Shown piece after piece: positions 36,599-46,866 of a DNA stretch of 64,000 nt. Every line of letters begins with the position of its first letter. The stretch's first letter is position 1. The notes beneath the pieces were generated by a model that ran no database searches, was not told the DNA's origin, and saw only the letters and a list, made by a program, of their open reading frames with translations. The position numbers and the translations under genes were made by a program. The stretch covers positions 3,715,001 through 3,779,000 of the forward strand of contig NZ_CP070502.1 in the NCBI RefSeq assembly GCF_018309085.1, read 5' to 3'. The stretch is from Sporosarcina sp. Marseille-Q4063 (GTDB taxonomy: Bacteria > Bacillota > Bacilli > Bacillales_A > Planococcaceae).

Positions 36599-37375
36599 GT
36601 GGATTCAATCATGCAGCATTTTAGAAAAGATGAACAACCTTTCATTGAAATGGCTATGGGATGGGTACGAGAAGTGGAAAACTCATATGCGCCTAAATTG
36701 ACTGATTTTCTAGATCCTAGGGAGCGCTTTATCATGGATTCGCTAATTGGCGGAACTGATATTTTAGTCGAATCTTACGGTGCTTATCCAGAAAGCGAAA
36801 GAATGAGGGTATTACTATTTCCAAGTTATTACGTTCCAGAACCAACTGATTTCGAAGTGACGGTATTTCGCGTGAAATATGCAACGAAATTTCTAACGCT
36901 CGAGCATAAGGATGTTCTTGGATCACTTATGTCGCTTGGAATCGATCGTGCGAAATTTGGCGATATCCAACTGGCAGGGGATGAAGTGCAATTTGCCGTA
37001 GTCTCCGATTTAAAAGATTATATAACAGCAAACTTTAATGCGATTGGAAAGGCAAAAGTTTCTGTTGAAGAAGTTGAAAACAAGGAAGAGTTGATTGCTA
37101 CACTTGATACATGGGTTGAATCGCTGCAAATAGTTAGTTCAATGCGACTTGACGCTGTTATCGCATCGCTATTAAATCTTTCCCGACAAAAAGCTTCAGT
37201 ATTAATCCGTAGCGATAGAGTAAGAGTGAACTGGGCAACACAAAATGATCCATCAGCCGAGCTATATGAATCGGATATGTTATCAATTCGAGGTTCGGGG
37301 CGATTCAAAATTATTGCGGTAGAAGGAAGAACACGAAAAGATAAAGTTCGACTTCTAACGGGGCATCTAGAATAG
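36599..37375 (+). CDS. ylmH: YlmH, S4-domain RNA-binding protein
   Basis: A 258-residue RNA-binding protein. The N-terminal part (MQHFRKDEQPFIEMA, APKLTDFLDPRERFIMDSLIGG) is YlmH-specific, and the C-terminal S4 domain (about 180-240) reads RLDAVIASLLNLSRQKASVLIRSDRVRVN. In B. subtilis YlmH binds stalled 50S subunits and can assist ribosome quality control, which links it to rqcH in this window. Start GTG 36599 follows GAGGAG; ATG 36611 is an alternative. Confidence 0.93.
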   Translation: MDSIMQHFRKDEQPFIEMAMGWVREVENSYAPKLTDFLDPRERFIMDSLIGGTDILVESYGAYPESERMRVLLFPSYYVPEPTDFEVTVFRVKYATKFLTLEHKDVLGSLMSLGIDRAKFGDIQLAGDEVQFAVVSDLKDYITANFNAIGKAKVSVEEVENKEELIATLDTWVESLQIVSSMRLDAVIASLLNLSRQKASVLIRSDRVRVNWATQNDPSAELYESDMLSIRGSGRFKIIAVEGRTRKDKVRLLTGHLE

Positions 37376-37472
37376 TAATCACAAACTATATGTGAAAATA
37401 CTGATAATTGATGTCATTTTGACTCGTTTTATGTATAATGATATTTACTAAGGTAATAGGAGGATTCGACAT

Positions 37473-37982
37473 ATGGCATTATCACCGCTTGATATACATA
37501 ATAAAGAGTTTAGTCGATCAATGTTTCGTGGGTATGATGAAGATGAAGTCAATGAATTTTTGGAACAAGTACTTAAAGATTATGAAAATGTACTTGAAGA
37601 AAAAAAGACGTTGGAAAATAGTTTAAAACAATCAACAGAGCAAGTGACTCATTTCAATACAATTGAAACGACACTCCAAAAGTCGATTCTCACGGCGCAA
37701 GAAGCTGCAGAAGACGTTCGACGCAACTCAATGAAAGAAGCAAAGTTGATTATTAAAGAAGCGGAGAAAAATGCAGACCGCATTGTTAACGAAGCGCTTT
37801 CGCGTGCACAGAAAATTGCCGTGGAAATTGAAGACTTGAAAAAACAGTCCAAAGTTTTCCGAAATCGTTTTAAAATGCTCATTGAAGCGCAATTGGATTT
37901 AGTCCAGTCAAGTGACTGGGATGAGTTGCTTGAGTACAAGGTAGATGCGGAAAAACTTCATAAAGTCGCAGAAGAGCGATAA
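37473..37982 (+). CDS. divIVA: Cell division initiation protein DivIVA
   Basis: A 169-residue coiled-coil scaffold that binds curved membrane at poles and septa and positions division-site and sporulation proteins. The N-terminal lipid-binding domain MALSPLDIHNKEFSRSMFRGYDEDEVNEFLEQVLKDYE contains the exposed Phe and the basic residues typical of the family. Long heptad regions follow (about 28-60 and 75-150). ATG 37473 is preceded by AGGAGG. A TATAAT at 37434-37439 lies upstream but without a good -35. Last gene of the ylm block. Confidence 0.96.
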   Translation: MALSPLDIHNKEFSRSMFRGYDEDEVNEFLEQVLKDYENVLEEKKTLENSLKQSTEQVTHFNTIETTLQKSILTAQEAAEDVRRNSMKEAKLIIKEAEKNADRIVNEALSRAQKIAVEIEDLKKQSKVFRNRFKMLIEAQLDLVQSSDWDELLEYKVDAEKLHKVAEER

Positions 37983-37994
37983 GATCAATAAAAC

Positions 37995-38023
37995 TTGACT
38001 CCTTTTCTGTTCGCAATTATAAT
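37995..38023 (+). promoter_or_regulatory. SigA promoter of ileS leader
   Basis: TTGACT (37995-38000), 17 bp, TATAAT (38018-38023). Confidence 0.88.
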
Positions 38024-38072
38024 TATGGGCATATATTGTAATAAACAATTATGTGCATATATTGTAAGTAAC
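38021..38072. repeat. 26-bp tandem duplication at the ileS leader start
   Basis: AATTATGGGCATATATTGTA at 38021 recurs as AATTATGTGCATATATTGTA at 38047. The period is 26 bp and 24 of 26 positions agree. The first copy begins inside the -10 element, so the repeat covers the transcription start and first transcribed bases. Confidence 0.85.
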
Positions 38073-38089
38073 AGATTTTAAATTTCATG

Positions 38090-38330
38090 TAGATGACAAG
38101 CAATGATAGAGATAGTAATTTTCTGATGTTGTATAAAGCGATTCAGGGACGGTGAGAGCCTGGAATACACACTGAAAATGAAAATCACTCTTGAGCTGGT
38201 TTGCGGAATTTGAGTACGCAAACCCGGATATACCTCCGTTATGGTATCTGAGTGGCAGCTTTTTCAAAGTTGCAAGTAGGGTGGTATCGCGAGTATTCCT
38301 CGTCCCTTTTTAGGGACGGGGTTTTTTTAT
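38090..38330 (+). promoter_or_regulatory. Isoleucine T-box leader with terminator
   Basis: Stem I runs from about 38090 with the GATAGAGATAGTAA-type AG region and GGTGAGAGCC (38151-38160). The specifier loop reads AAAATCACTC with codon ATC (Ile) at 38184-38186. The T-box core GGGTGGTATCGCG (38279-38291) binds the uncharged tRNA acceptor end. A terminator CCTCGTCCC/GGGACGGGG (38298-38321) with a T run follows and competes with the antiterminator. Uncharged tRNA-Ile should allow ileS expression. Confidence 0.93.
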
Positions 38331-38354
38331 TTTATTTTACAAGGAGGATTTTTA

Positions 38355-41117
38355 ATGGATTACAAAGATACATTATTGATGCCGAATACAAAATTCCCGA
38401 TGCGCGGGAATTTACCGAACAAAGAACCGGAAATGCAAACGAAATGGGAAGAGATGGACATTTACGGCAAGGTGCAAGAACGCACCAAAGATCGACCGTT
38501 TTTTGTTTTGCATGACGGACCGCCGTATGCAAATGGTGATTTACACATGGGTCATGCGCTAAACAAAGTGCTGAAAGACATGATTGTTCGTTTTAAATCG
38601 ATGACTGGATATAACGCACCTTATGTTCCGGGTTGGGATACGCATGGTTTGCCAATTGAGCAAGCGCTCGTTAACACTGGCGTGAAAAGAAGTGATCATT
38701 CAGTTGCTGAGTTCCGAAAAATGTGTGAAGAATATGCACTTAAACAAATTGATAACCAACGCACACAATTTAAACGTATTGGCGTGCGTGGAGATTGGGA
38801 TAATCCATACATCACCCTAAAACCTGAATTCGAAGCACGTCAAATTGAAGTTTTCGGTGAAATGGCTAAGAAGGGCTATATTTATAAAGGGTTGCGCCCG
38901 GTATTTTGGTCTCCGTCAAGTGAATCAGCATTAGCCGAAGCGGAAATTGAATATCAAGATAAAAGATCACCTTCTATCTATGTTAGTTTCCCGGTTAAAG
39001 ATGGACGCGGCGTACTTGAAAATGATGTACAGTTTTTAATCTGGACGACGACACCTTGGACAATTCCGGCAAACCTTGGAATTACAGTCCACCCAGAATT
39101 TAATTATATTATTGTTAAGGTCGGGGAAGAAAAATTCCTGATTGCGGAAGACTTACTGTCATTCGTGGCAGGAGAAATCGGTTGGGAAGACTATACGGTT
39201 GAACATGTGATAAAAGGCGTTGAATTAGATCGCATCAAAGCTAAACACCCATTGTACGATCGCGATTCACTGATTATGCTCGGCGATCACGTTACAATTG
39301 ACGCTGGTACAGGTTGTGTTCATACAGCTCCGGGACACGGGGAAGAAGACTTTTATGTTTCTCGTACTTATGGTATTGACGCATTATGTCCAGTCGATGA
39401 TCGTGGAGTTATGACAGATGAAGCACCAGGATTCGAAGGTCTTTTCTACGATGATGCAAATAAAGCAGTTTCAGAAGCCCTGGATAAAGTCGGCGCACTT
39501 GAAAAATTATCATTTGTGACTCACTCGTACCCGCATGATTGGAGAACGAAAAAACCTGTTATTTTCCGTGCAACTGCACAGTGGTTTGCTTCCATCGAGA
39601 CATTCCGCGACGACTTGCTAACTGCAATTAAAGAAACGAAATTCACGCCTTCATGGGGAGAAACACGCCTTTACAATATGGTCCGCGACCGCGGAGACTG
39701 GTGTATTTCACGTCAACGCGTTTGGGGAGTCCCAATTCCTGTTTTTTATGCAGAAAATGGCGATTCAATTATTACAGAAGATACGATTGCACGCGTGTCC
39801 GAATTGTTCCGCGAACACGGTTCTAATATTTGGTTTGAGTGGGATGCGAAAGACTTGCTGCCAGAAGGATTTGTGCATGAAGGCAGCCCGAATGGCGCAT
39901 TTACTAAAGAAACGGATATTATGGATGTTTGGTTTGACTCGGGTTCAACACATCAAGGCGTTCTTGAAGAAAGAGATGATCTTGTCTATCCTGCTGATTT
40001 GTACTTGGAAGGATCCGATCAGTACCGCGGATGGTTTAACTCTTCGCTTACAACGAGTGTAGCGATTAACGGTCATGCGCCTTACAAAGGTTTATTAAGC
40101 CACGGATTTACGCTTGATGGCAATGGACGCAAGATGAGTAAGTCTGTTGGTAACGTAATCGTGCCAGAAAAAGTAATGAATCAATTTGGAGCGGAGATTC
40201 TTCGCTTATGGGTATCTTCAGTAGATTATACTGCGGATGTTCGCGTTTCGGATTCAAACTTTAAACAAGTCGGGGAAGTATACCGGAAAATCCGTAACAC
40301 CTTCCGTTTTGTTCACGGAAACACATCTGACTTTAATCCAAATACAGACAGCGTTGCATTTGAAGATCTTCGCCCGGTTGATCAATATGTCTACGTCAAA
40401 CTACAAGGTTTGATCAAAGAGGTTCGTCAGGCATATGAAGACTATGAATTTGCAGCTGTATATCATGCGGTGAATAATTTCTGTACGGGAATTTTAAGCT
40501 CATTCTATCTAGATATTGCAAAAGATGTTGTTTATATTGAAAACAAAGAACACCCACATCGTCGTGCAATGCAGACGGTCATGTATGAATCATTGTTTGC
40601 TTTGGTAAAATTATTAGCACCAATTCTACCGCATACTGCAGAAGAAATGTGGTCGCATCTTGAGCATGTCGAAGAAGAAAGTGTTCAATTGACAGATATG
40701 CCAGAAGCACAGGACTTAGGTGAGAAAGTTGCGCAATTGGAAGAGCGTTTCGCAACATTGATGACTGTTAGAGACGATGTACTGAAAGCTCTTGAAGTGG
40801 CGCGAAGTGATAAAGGTATCGGGAAATCATTAGAAGCGAAAGTGACGGTTTTCGTTCCTGAAGAATTAAACGATATCTTTAAAGCAGACGATATCGATTA
40901 TGCACAATTCTTCATCGTTTCGAAATTCATCGAAGGCGAGTTCGCATCTACACCGGAAAATGCGCTTAAACTAGATACAGTAAGTGTCCTAGTTGAAAAA
41001 GCAGACGGTGAAAAATGCGATCGTTGCTGGACAATTTCTGAAACAGTCGGTAAGGATGAAACACATCCAGAAATTTGTACGCGCTGTGCAGAAGTTGTTA
41101 AGAAATATTATTCTTAA
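38355..41117 (+). CDS. ileS: Isoleucine--tRNA ligase
   Basis: A 920-residue class I aminoacyl-tRNA synthetase. The ATP-binding HIGH-type motif is [16 protein letters not shown], the CP1 editing domain (about 200-390) includes [14 protein letters not shown] and [16 protein letters not shown], and the second signature is [12 protein letters not shown]. The C-terminal zinc site is [12 protein letters not shown]...CTRC. ATG 38355 follows AAGGAGG and the T-box terminator. This is the bacterial-type (mupirocin-sensitive class) enzyme by its length and zinc finger; that class call is an inference. Confidence 0.97.
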   Translation: MDYKDTLLMPNTKFPMRGNLPNKEPEMQTKWEEMDIYGKVQERTKDRPFFVLHDGPPYANGDLHMGHALNKVLKDMIVRFKSMTGYNAPYVPGWDTHGLPIEQALVNTGVKRSDHSVAEFRKMCEEYALKQIDNQRTQFKRIGVRGDWDNPYITLKPEFEARQIEVFGEMAKKGYIYKGLRPVFWSPSSESALAEAEIEYQDKRSPSIYVSFPVKDGRGVLENDVQFLIWTTTPWTIPANLGITVHPEFNYIIVKVGEEKFLIAEDLLSFVAGEIGWEDYTVEHVIKGVELDRIKAKHPLYDRDSLIMLGDHVTIDAGTGCVHTAPGHGEEDFYVSRTYGIDALCPVDDRGVMTDEAPGFEGLFYDDANKAVSEALDKVGALEKLSFVTHSYPHDWRTKKPVIFRATAQWFASIETFRDDLLTAIKETKFTPSWGETRLYNMVRDRGDWCISRQRVWGVPIPVFYAENGDSIITEDTIARVSELFREHGSNIWFEWDAKDLLPEGFVHEGSPNGAFTKETDIMDVWFDSGSTHQGVLEERDDLVYPADLYLEGSDQYRGWFNSSLTTSVAINGHAPYKGLLSHGFTLDGNGRKMSKSVGNVIVPEKVMNQFGAEILRLWVSSVDYTADVRVSDSNFKQVGEVYRKIRNTFRFVHGNTSDFNPNTDSVAFEDLRPVDQYVYVKLQGLIKEVRQAYEDYEFAAVYHAVNNFCTGILSSFYLDIAKDVVYIENKEHPHRRAMQTVMYESLFALVKLLAPILPHTAEEMWSHLEHVEEESVQLTDMPEAQDLGEKVAQLEERFATLMTVRDDVLKALEVARSDKGIGKSLEAKVTVFVPEELNDIFKADDIDYAQFFIVSKFIEGEFASTPENALKLDTVSVLVEKADGEKCDRCWTISETVGKDETHPEICTRCAEVVKKYYS

Positions 41118-41137
41118 AAATAACGAATTATAATCAG

Positions 41138-41188
41138 ACAGTTGTGGCAGTCTTTCTATGACGATTGCTGCAACTGTTTCTTTTTTTG
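41138..41188 (+). terminator. Terminator after ileS
   Basis: ACAGTTGTGGCAGTC pairs imperfectly with GATTGCTGCAACTGT, followed by TTCTTTTTTT. Confidence 0.85.
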
Positions 41189-41230
41189 TGGTAATATTAA
41201 AAGTGAATCTGTTGACGGGAGTTGTCGGTC

Positions 41231-41707
41231 TTGCTTATTTATTATGCATTGGCAATAGTTGTTATTTTAATCGATCAAATAACGAAATGGCTTGTTGCAA
41301 CCAATATGCAATTGGGTGAAAGAATTACGATTATCGAACCATATTTTGGTCTGCTTTCGCATCGAAATAGAGGCGCGGCATGGGGCATGTTAGAAGGTCA
41401 AATGTGGTTATTTTACATTGTTACAGTGATTGTTGTTGCGGGAATTATATACTACTTTCATAAAGAAGCACGGGGACATAAACTTTTTAGCATCAGTTTA
41501 ATGTTACTTCTCGGCGGCGCAATCGGTAATTTTATCGATCGTTTATTGCGCGGAGAGGTTGTTGATTTTGTTTCTGTTTTAATTCCAGTTATCAATTACG
41601 ATTTTCCGATATTTAATGTCGCTGACGCCGCATTGTCTGTGGGCGTAGCCATACTCATTATCCATATTATTTTGGATGAAAAAAAGAATAAGAAAAAGGT
41701 GTCGTAA
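41231..41707 (+). CDS. lspA: Lipoprotein signal peptidase (signal peptidase II)
   Basis: A 158-residue aspartyl protease with four membrane spans that removes signal peptides of prolipoproteins. TTG 41231 is chosen, ten bases after GACGGGAG and matching the family N-terminus; TTG 41222 is the other option. Catalytic aspartates are in GGAIGNFIDRLLRGEVVDF and FPIFNVADAALSVG, with the conserved SHRNRGAAWGML. It abuts rluD (one after the other with no gap) as in B. subtilis lspA-rluD-pyrR. Confidence 0.95.
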   Translation: MLIYYALAIVVILIDQITKWLVATNMQLGERITIIEPYFGLLSHRNRGAAWGMLEGQMWLFYIVTVIVVAGIIYYFHKEARGHKLFSISLMLLLGGAIGNFIDRLLRGEVVDFVSVLIPVINYDFPIFNVADAALSVGVAILIIHIILDEKKNKKKVS

Positions 41708-42634
41708 ATGGAAATTATTCGAATCGAAATACAAGAAGAAGACGAAGGCAGTCGTATTGATAAAGTTTTGTCGACGAGTCGACCGGATTTATCACGAACT
41801 CAAATCCAACAATGGATAAAAGACGGCGATGTTTTGGTCAATACGAAAACAGTTAAACCTAATTATCGTGTGAAAACTGGCGATCTTTTAACGGTCGATG
41901 AACCAGAACCTGAAGAACTCGACATCACAGCTGAGGATTTAGAGTTAGATATTGTTTATGAAGATGGAGATGTCCTCGTTGTCAATAAACCGCGCGGCAT
42001 GGTCGTGCATCCAGCAAAGTCACACGCGAGCGGCACGCTTGTGAATGGCCTAATGTATCATTGCAAAGACTTGTCCGGAATAAACGGCGTGCTGCGACCT
42101 GGCATTGTCCACCGTACAGACAAAGACACATCAGGACTCCTAATGGTGGCGAAAAATGATAAAGCACATATTTCGCTCGTCAACCAACTCGTTGAAAAAT
42201 CCGTGAAAAGAGTCTACACAGCACTCGTGCACGGGCATATCCCACATGATAACGGGACAATAGACGCGCCGATCGGCCGTGATACTCGCGATAGACAAAG
42301 CATGACTGTAACGGATAAAGGGAAAGATGCGATTACTCACTTTAAAGTGCTTGAACGATTCGGTGAATATACACTCGTTGAATGCACACTCGAAACGGGA
42401 AGGACGCATCAAATCCGTGTCCACATGAAATATATTGGTCACCCATTAGTCGGGGATCCAAAATATGGTCAAGCAGAAACATTCGATTTCGGCGGTCAAG
42501 TACTTCATGCGGGAACGCTCGGATTCAAACATCCAGAAACATGGGAGTTTATAGAGTTTACAGTAGAGCCTCCAGCAGATTTTCAAAAGTTGGTTGAAAA
42601 CATTCGTAATAACGTTGACATTCCAGAAAAGTAA
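41708..42634 (+). CDS. rluD: RluD-type ribosomal large subunit pseudouridine synthase (YlyB)
   Basis: A 308-residue pseudouridine synthase of the RluA/RluD family. The N-terminal S4 domain (GSRIDKVLSTSRPDLSRTQIQQWI, about 15-60) binds RNA and the catalytic domain has the invariant Asp in GIVHRTDKDTSGLLMVAK (HR-x-D-x-x-T-S-G). KPRGMVVHPA and TLETGRTHQIRVHMKYIGHPLVGDP are further family blocks. Substrate U in 23S rRNA is inferred from the family. The promoter -35 of the pyr operon is inside its last codons. Confidence 0.94.
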   Translation: MEIIRIEIQEEDEGSRIDKVLSTSRPDLSRTQIQQWIKDGDVLVNTKTVKPNYRVKTGDLLTVDEPEPEELDITAEDLELDIVYEDGDVLVVNKPRGMVVHPAKSHASGTLVNGLMYHCKDLSGINGVLRPGIVHRTDKDTSGLLMVAKNDKAHISLVNQLVEKSVKRVYTALVHGHIPHDNGTIDAPIGRDTRDRQSMTVTDKGKDAITHFKVLERFGEYTLVECTLETGRTHQIRVHMKYIGHPLVGDPKYGQAETFDFGGQVLHAGTLGFKHPETWEFIEFTVEPPADFQKLVENIRNNVDIPEK

Positions 42635-42643
42635 AAGTATACT
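42615..42643 (+). promoter_or_regulatory. SigA promoter of the pyr operon
   Basis: TTGACA (42615-42620), 17 bp, TATACT (42638-42643). The -35 lies inside the 3' end of rluD. Confidence 0.9.
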
Positions 42644-42659
42644 ACTAAAAAGTAATCAA

Positions 42660-42800
42660 ATAAGCGACACCTTTAAAATCAGTCCAGAGAGGCTGGGAAG
42701 GTTGCACGGAAAGTACAGCGGCATAGCTGCGCGCATTTTGCTGTACAATTTTTCTGCAAGTCTACCCTCCCGCCTTAACTGGCAGGGAGGGTTTTTATTT
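42660..42800 (+). promoter_or_regulatory. PyrR-controlled attenuator
   Basis: The anti-antiterminator carries the PyrR recognition sequence AGTCCAGAGAGGCTGGGAAG (42681-42700). Downstream, GTACAGCGGCATAGCTGC / TTGCTGTAC sequences can form the antiterminator region, and CCCTCCCGCC with GGCAGGGAGGG plus a T run (42765-42797) is the terminator. UMP-bound PyrR should favour termination. Confidence 0.93.
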
Positions 42801-42803
42801 TGA

Positions 42804-43373
<570 letters not shown>

Positions 43374-43397
43374 AGAAACTGTATGGGGGAATTATGA

Positions 43398-44684
43398 ATG
43401 AGCGATAAGGTATTAGATGTACACGAAAAACCAACGGCAGGTAAATGGCTGACACTTAGCTTGCAGCATATGTTCGCAATGTTCGGGGCAACGATTCTTG
43501 TTCCGCAACTCGTCGGTTTAAGCCCAGCGATTGCACTATTAACAAGTGGAATCGCGACGATTATATTCATATTGGTTACACGTTTTCAAGTTCCCGCATA
43601 TCTAGGTTCTTCATTCGCTTTTATCATACCGATTCAAGTAGCCACAGCGAGTGGCGGTATCGGAAGTGCAATGATCGGAAGCATGTTTGTCGCGCTCGTC
43701 TATGCGATTGTCTCGCTACTGATTTGGAAAACTGGTTACAGATGGATTATGAAATTACTTCCGCCTATCGTTGTAGGTCCAGTTATTATGGTCATCGGAC
43801 TCGCGTTGGCTCCTACAGCGGTTGGAATGGCAAGTACAATTCAAGTAGACGGAGAACCTGTTTACAACTTGCTTCACTTTTCTGCCGCGCTTGTAACGTT
43901 AGCTGCAGCCATCATATGCATTATGTTTTTTAAAGGGGTAATAAGCTTGATGCCGATTCTGATAGGTATCGTAGTTGGCTATCTATACTCGGCGGCAATC
44001 GGAATCTTGGATTTTTCAAAAGTACTAAAAGCAAAGTGGTTTGAGATTCCTGAAATGCTTATCCCGGGTATCGATTATGAATTCGTGGTAACACCAACGC
44101 TTCTCTTCATTATGGTGCCGATTGCTATCGTTACGATATCTGAACATATCGGGCACCAACTTGTTCTAGGTCGTATCGTTGACCGAAATTACATAGAAAA
44201 TCCAGGATTGAACCGCTCATTACTCGGTGACGGTCTTGGTACATTAATCAGTGGATTGATCGGGGGTCCGCCGAAAACAACATACGGTGAAAATATTGGT
44301 GTTCTTGCGATAACACGCGTATACAGCATTTATGTCATCATAGGCGCAGCGGTTTTCGCTATATTGTTCTCATTCTTAGGAAAAGTGATGGCGATAATTG
44401 CCACAATTCCTACAGCAGTTCTCGGCGGAATATCCATTCTCTTATTCGGAATTATCGCTTCATCAGGGCTCAGAATGCTCGTAGATCATAAGGTCGACTT
44501 TGGGAATCAACGCAATTTAGTTATCTCATCTGTCATTCTAGTGATCGGAATTGGAGGAGCGACAATAAAGTTCAGTGAAACATTCGAAATTGAAGGAATG
44601 GCGCTTGCGGCAATCGTCGGTGTATTGCTAAACCTGCTGCTACCCGGAAAAGCCGAGGAAAAGTTAACGGACGAAACAGAGTAA
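43398..44684 (+). CDS. pyrP: Uracil permease PyrP
   Basis: A 428-residue NCS2/NAT family uracil-proton symporter with about 14 spans. Key stretches are LSLQHMFAMFGATILVPQLVG, PAYLGSSFAFIIPIQVA, the IAIVTISEHIGHQLVLGRIV helix with the proton/uracil Glu, and GGPPKTTYGENIGVLAITRVYS, the uracil-permease signature. It lies only 24 bases after pyrR, leaving no space for the second PyrR attenuator found in B. subtilis. Confidence 0.96.
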   Translation: MSDKVLDVHEKPTAGKWLTLSLQHMFAMFGATILVPQLVGLSPAIALLTSGIATIIFILVTRFQVPAYLGSSFAFIIPIQVATASGGIGSAMIGSMFVALVYAIVSLLIWKTGYRWIMKLLPPIVVGPVIMVIGLALAPTAVGMASTIQVDGEPVYNLLHFSAALVTLAAAIICIMFFKGVISLMPILIGIVVGYLYSAAIGILDFSKVLKAKWFEIPEMLIPGIDYEFVVTPTLLFIMVPIAIVTISEHIGHQLVLGRIVDRNYIENPGLNRSLLGDGLGTLISGLIGGPPKTTYGENIGVLAITRVYSIYVIIGAAVFAILFSFLGKVMAIIATIPTAVLGGISILLFGIIASSGLRMLVDHKVDFGNQRNLVISSVILVIGIGGATIKFSETFEIEGMALAAIVGVLLNLLLPGKAEEKLTDETE

Positions 44685-44708
44685 AGCGGTACAAGGAGGA
44701 TGAGTCGG

Positions 44709-45587
44709 ATGAATGATTTAGTATCGATGCAACAATTAAGTGAAACAGAAATACTAGCACTTCTGGACCGCGCTCAAAACTTTGAAGAATACGGCGCACG
44801 TGAACTACCTAAAAAATATACGGTTTCAAATTTGTTTTTCGAACCGAGCACGAGAACAAAAACGAGTTTTGAAGTTGCAGAACGAAAACTTGGACTGGAC
44901 GTAGTTCCATTTGAAACAGGGCTTTCTAGTACGATAAAAGGCGAAACGCTCTATGACACTGTCAAAACCCTAGAGTCGATTGGACTCGATGCGCTCGTCA
45001 TACGTCATCCTGATGTCGGGTATTACGATCAGCTAATAGGCAAGACAAACATCTCCATCATTAACGGAGGGGACGGATCCGGTCAACATCCGACGCAGTC
45101 ACTGCTCGATTTATATACAATTCGCAAAGAGTTCGGTTCATTCGAAGGATTGAATATTGTCATTGCAGGGGATATTGCTCATAGCCGTGTGGCAAGATCG
45201 AATGCTGATGCTTTAACCAGACTGGGTGCTCATGTTACTTTCCTATGTCCAGCGGGATGGTGCGGTGAATTTGACGCAGTTCATGAGTGGAACGAGAATC
45301 TACTAAACTCGGATGTCGTGATGCTTCTCCGAGTCCAACATGAAAGACATAACGAAAAATCAATATTTACGAAAGAAAGCTATCATAACCAGTTTGGACT
45401 TACACTGGAACGCGCAAAAAGAATGAAAGAAAATGCGATTATCATGCATCCTGCACCATTCAATCGTGGTGTTGAAATAGATGAAGCTTTAATTGAATGT
45501 CCGAAATCAAGGATTTTCAAGCAAATGGAAAACGGTGTGTATATTCGAATGGCCGTACTAGAATTAATTCTAAATGGGAGGAATTAA
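44709..45587 (+). CDS. pyrB: Aspartate carbamoyltransferase catalytic subunit
   Basis: A 292-residue ATCase catalytic chain joining carbamoyl phosphate and aspartate. The carbamoyl phosphate loop is [16 protein letters not shown], the 80s-loop region [16 protein letters not shown] holds the conserved Lys, [12 protein letters not shown] supplies His and Gln, and [12 protein letters not shown] is the aspartate-side motif. No regulatory chain gene (pyrI) is present. ATG 44709 is nine bases after AAGGAGG; ATG 44700 overlaps that site. Confidence 0.96.
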   Translation: MNDLVSMQQLSETEILALLDRAQNFEEYGARELPKKYTVSNLFFEPSTRTKTSFEVAERKLGLDVVPFETGLSSTIKGETLYDTVKTLESIGLDALVIRHPDVGYYDQLIGKTNISIINGGDGSGQHPTQSLLDLYTIRKEFGSFEGLNIVIAGDIAHSRVARSNADALTRLGAHVTFLCPAGWCGEFDAVHEWNENLLNSDVVMLLRVQHERHNEKSIFTKESYHNQFGLTLERAKRMKENAIIMHPAPFNRGVEIDEALIECPKSRIFKQMENGVYIRMAVLELILNGRN

Positions 45588-45588
45588 C

Positions 45589-46866
45589 ATGGGAAAACTA
45601 ATTCAGGAAATACAATTACTAAATGGTGATGGGGAATTGATTACAAGAGATGTAAGAATAACGGGTGACAAAGTATCGGAAATCGGCGAGCAACTAGAAG
45701 TCGGAGGTTCGCAAGTCATTGACGGAAAAGGCCTGTTTCTTTCACCAGGATTTGTAGACGTTCATGTCCATTTACGCGAGCCGGGCGGAGAACATAAAGA
45801 AACGATTAAAAGTGGAACACTAGCAGCAGCAAAAGGCGGCTATACAACTATCTGTCCAATGCCAAATACAAGACCTGTACCGGATACGATAGAAAACCTG
45901 ACACTCGTAAATAAACTTATAGAAGAAAATGCACTCATTCGAGTACTCCCATATGCATCCATTACGATTCGCGAAGCAGGAAAAGAACGCACAAATCTGT
46001 CGGAATTAAAAGAACACGGCGCATTCGCATTTACAGATGACGGGGTAGGTGTTCAACAAGCAGGCATGATGTACGAAGCGATGCAAGACGCGGCGAAAAT
46101 CGGGATGGCAATTGTTGCACACTGTGAAGACAATACATTAATTTACGGCGGTGCGCTGCATGAAGGAAAACGAAATATGGAACTTGGCCTTCCTGGAATT
46201 CCATCCATTGCAGAATCCGTTCACATTGCACGCGATGTTCTGCTCGCAGAAGCTGCAGGCGCGCATTATCATGTTTGCCATGTAAGCACGAAGGAATCCG
46301 TCCGAGTCATTCGCGACGCAAAAAAAGCAGGCATTCATGTAACCGCGGAAGTGAGTCCTCACCATCTTCTATTATCGGAAAATGATATTCCGGGAGATGA
46401 CGCAGATTGGAAAATGAATCCGCCACTTCGCGGGGAAGATGACTTACAAGCACTTCGTGAAGGGTTACTAGACGGTACGCTAGACGTTATTGCAACGGAT
46501 CACGCACCGCATACAGCAGAAGAAAAAGCTGCAGGAACAAAAACAGCGCCATTCGGAATCACAGGGCTGGAAACAGCATTCCCGCTGTTGTATACAAACT
46601 TCGTGAAAAAAGGTACTTGGACACTTCAGCAACTGGTGGATTGGATGACGAAAAAACCAGCTGAAATTTTTGACTTGCCATACGGCACACTTGAAGTCGG
46701 AGCGACGGCAGATCTTGTTCTCATCGATTTGAATAAAGAACTAGCGATTGACCGAGAAACCTTCGTGTCAAAAGGAAAGAATACGCCATTTGACGGGTGG
46801 GTATGTGCTGGTTGGCCTGTGACAACAATTTTCGAAGGAAAAGTCGTTTGGGAGGATGGACAATAA
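45589..46866 (+). CDS. pyrC: Dihydroorotase
   Basis: A 425-residue class I zinc amidohydrolase forming dihydroorotate. The metal ligands are in [13 protein letters not shown] (HxH), [23 protein letters not shown] and IATDHAPHT, and the [11 protein letters not shown] loop is family typical. ATG 45589 follows GGGAGG one base after the pyrB stop. The stop codon shares an A with the carA start (TAATG). Confidence 0.96.
   Translation: MGKLIQEIQLLNGDGELITRDVRITGDKVSEIGEQLEVGGSQVIDGKGLFLSPGFVDVHVHLREPGGEHKETIKSGTLAAAKGGYTTICPMPNTRPVPDTIENLTLVNKLIEENALIRVLPYASITIREAGKERTNLSELKEHGAFAFTDDGVGVQQAGMMYEAMQDAAKIGMAIVAHCEDNTLIYGGALHEGKRNMELGLPGIPSIAESVHIARDVLLAEAAGAHYHVCHVSTKESVRVIRDAKKAGIHVTAEVSPHHLLLSENDIPGDDADWKMNPPLRGEDDLQALREGLLDGTLDVIATDHAPHTAEEKAAGTKTAPFGITGLETAFPLLYTNFVKKGTWTLQQLVDWMTKKPAEIFDLPYGTLEVGATADLVLIDLNKELAIDRETFVSKGKNTPFDGWVCAGWPVTTIFEGKVVWEDGQ

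Noticed and set aside
37408..37439. divIVA promoter from TTGATG and TATAAT
   Set aside because: The spacing of 20 bp is too long for a confident call; only the TATAAT is mentioned with the gene.
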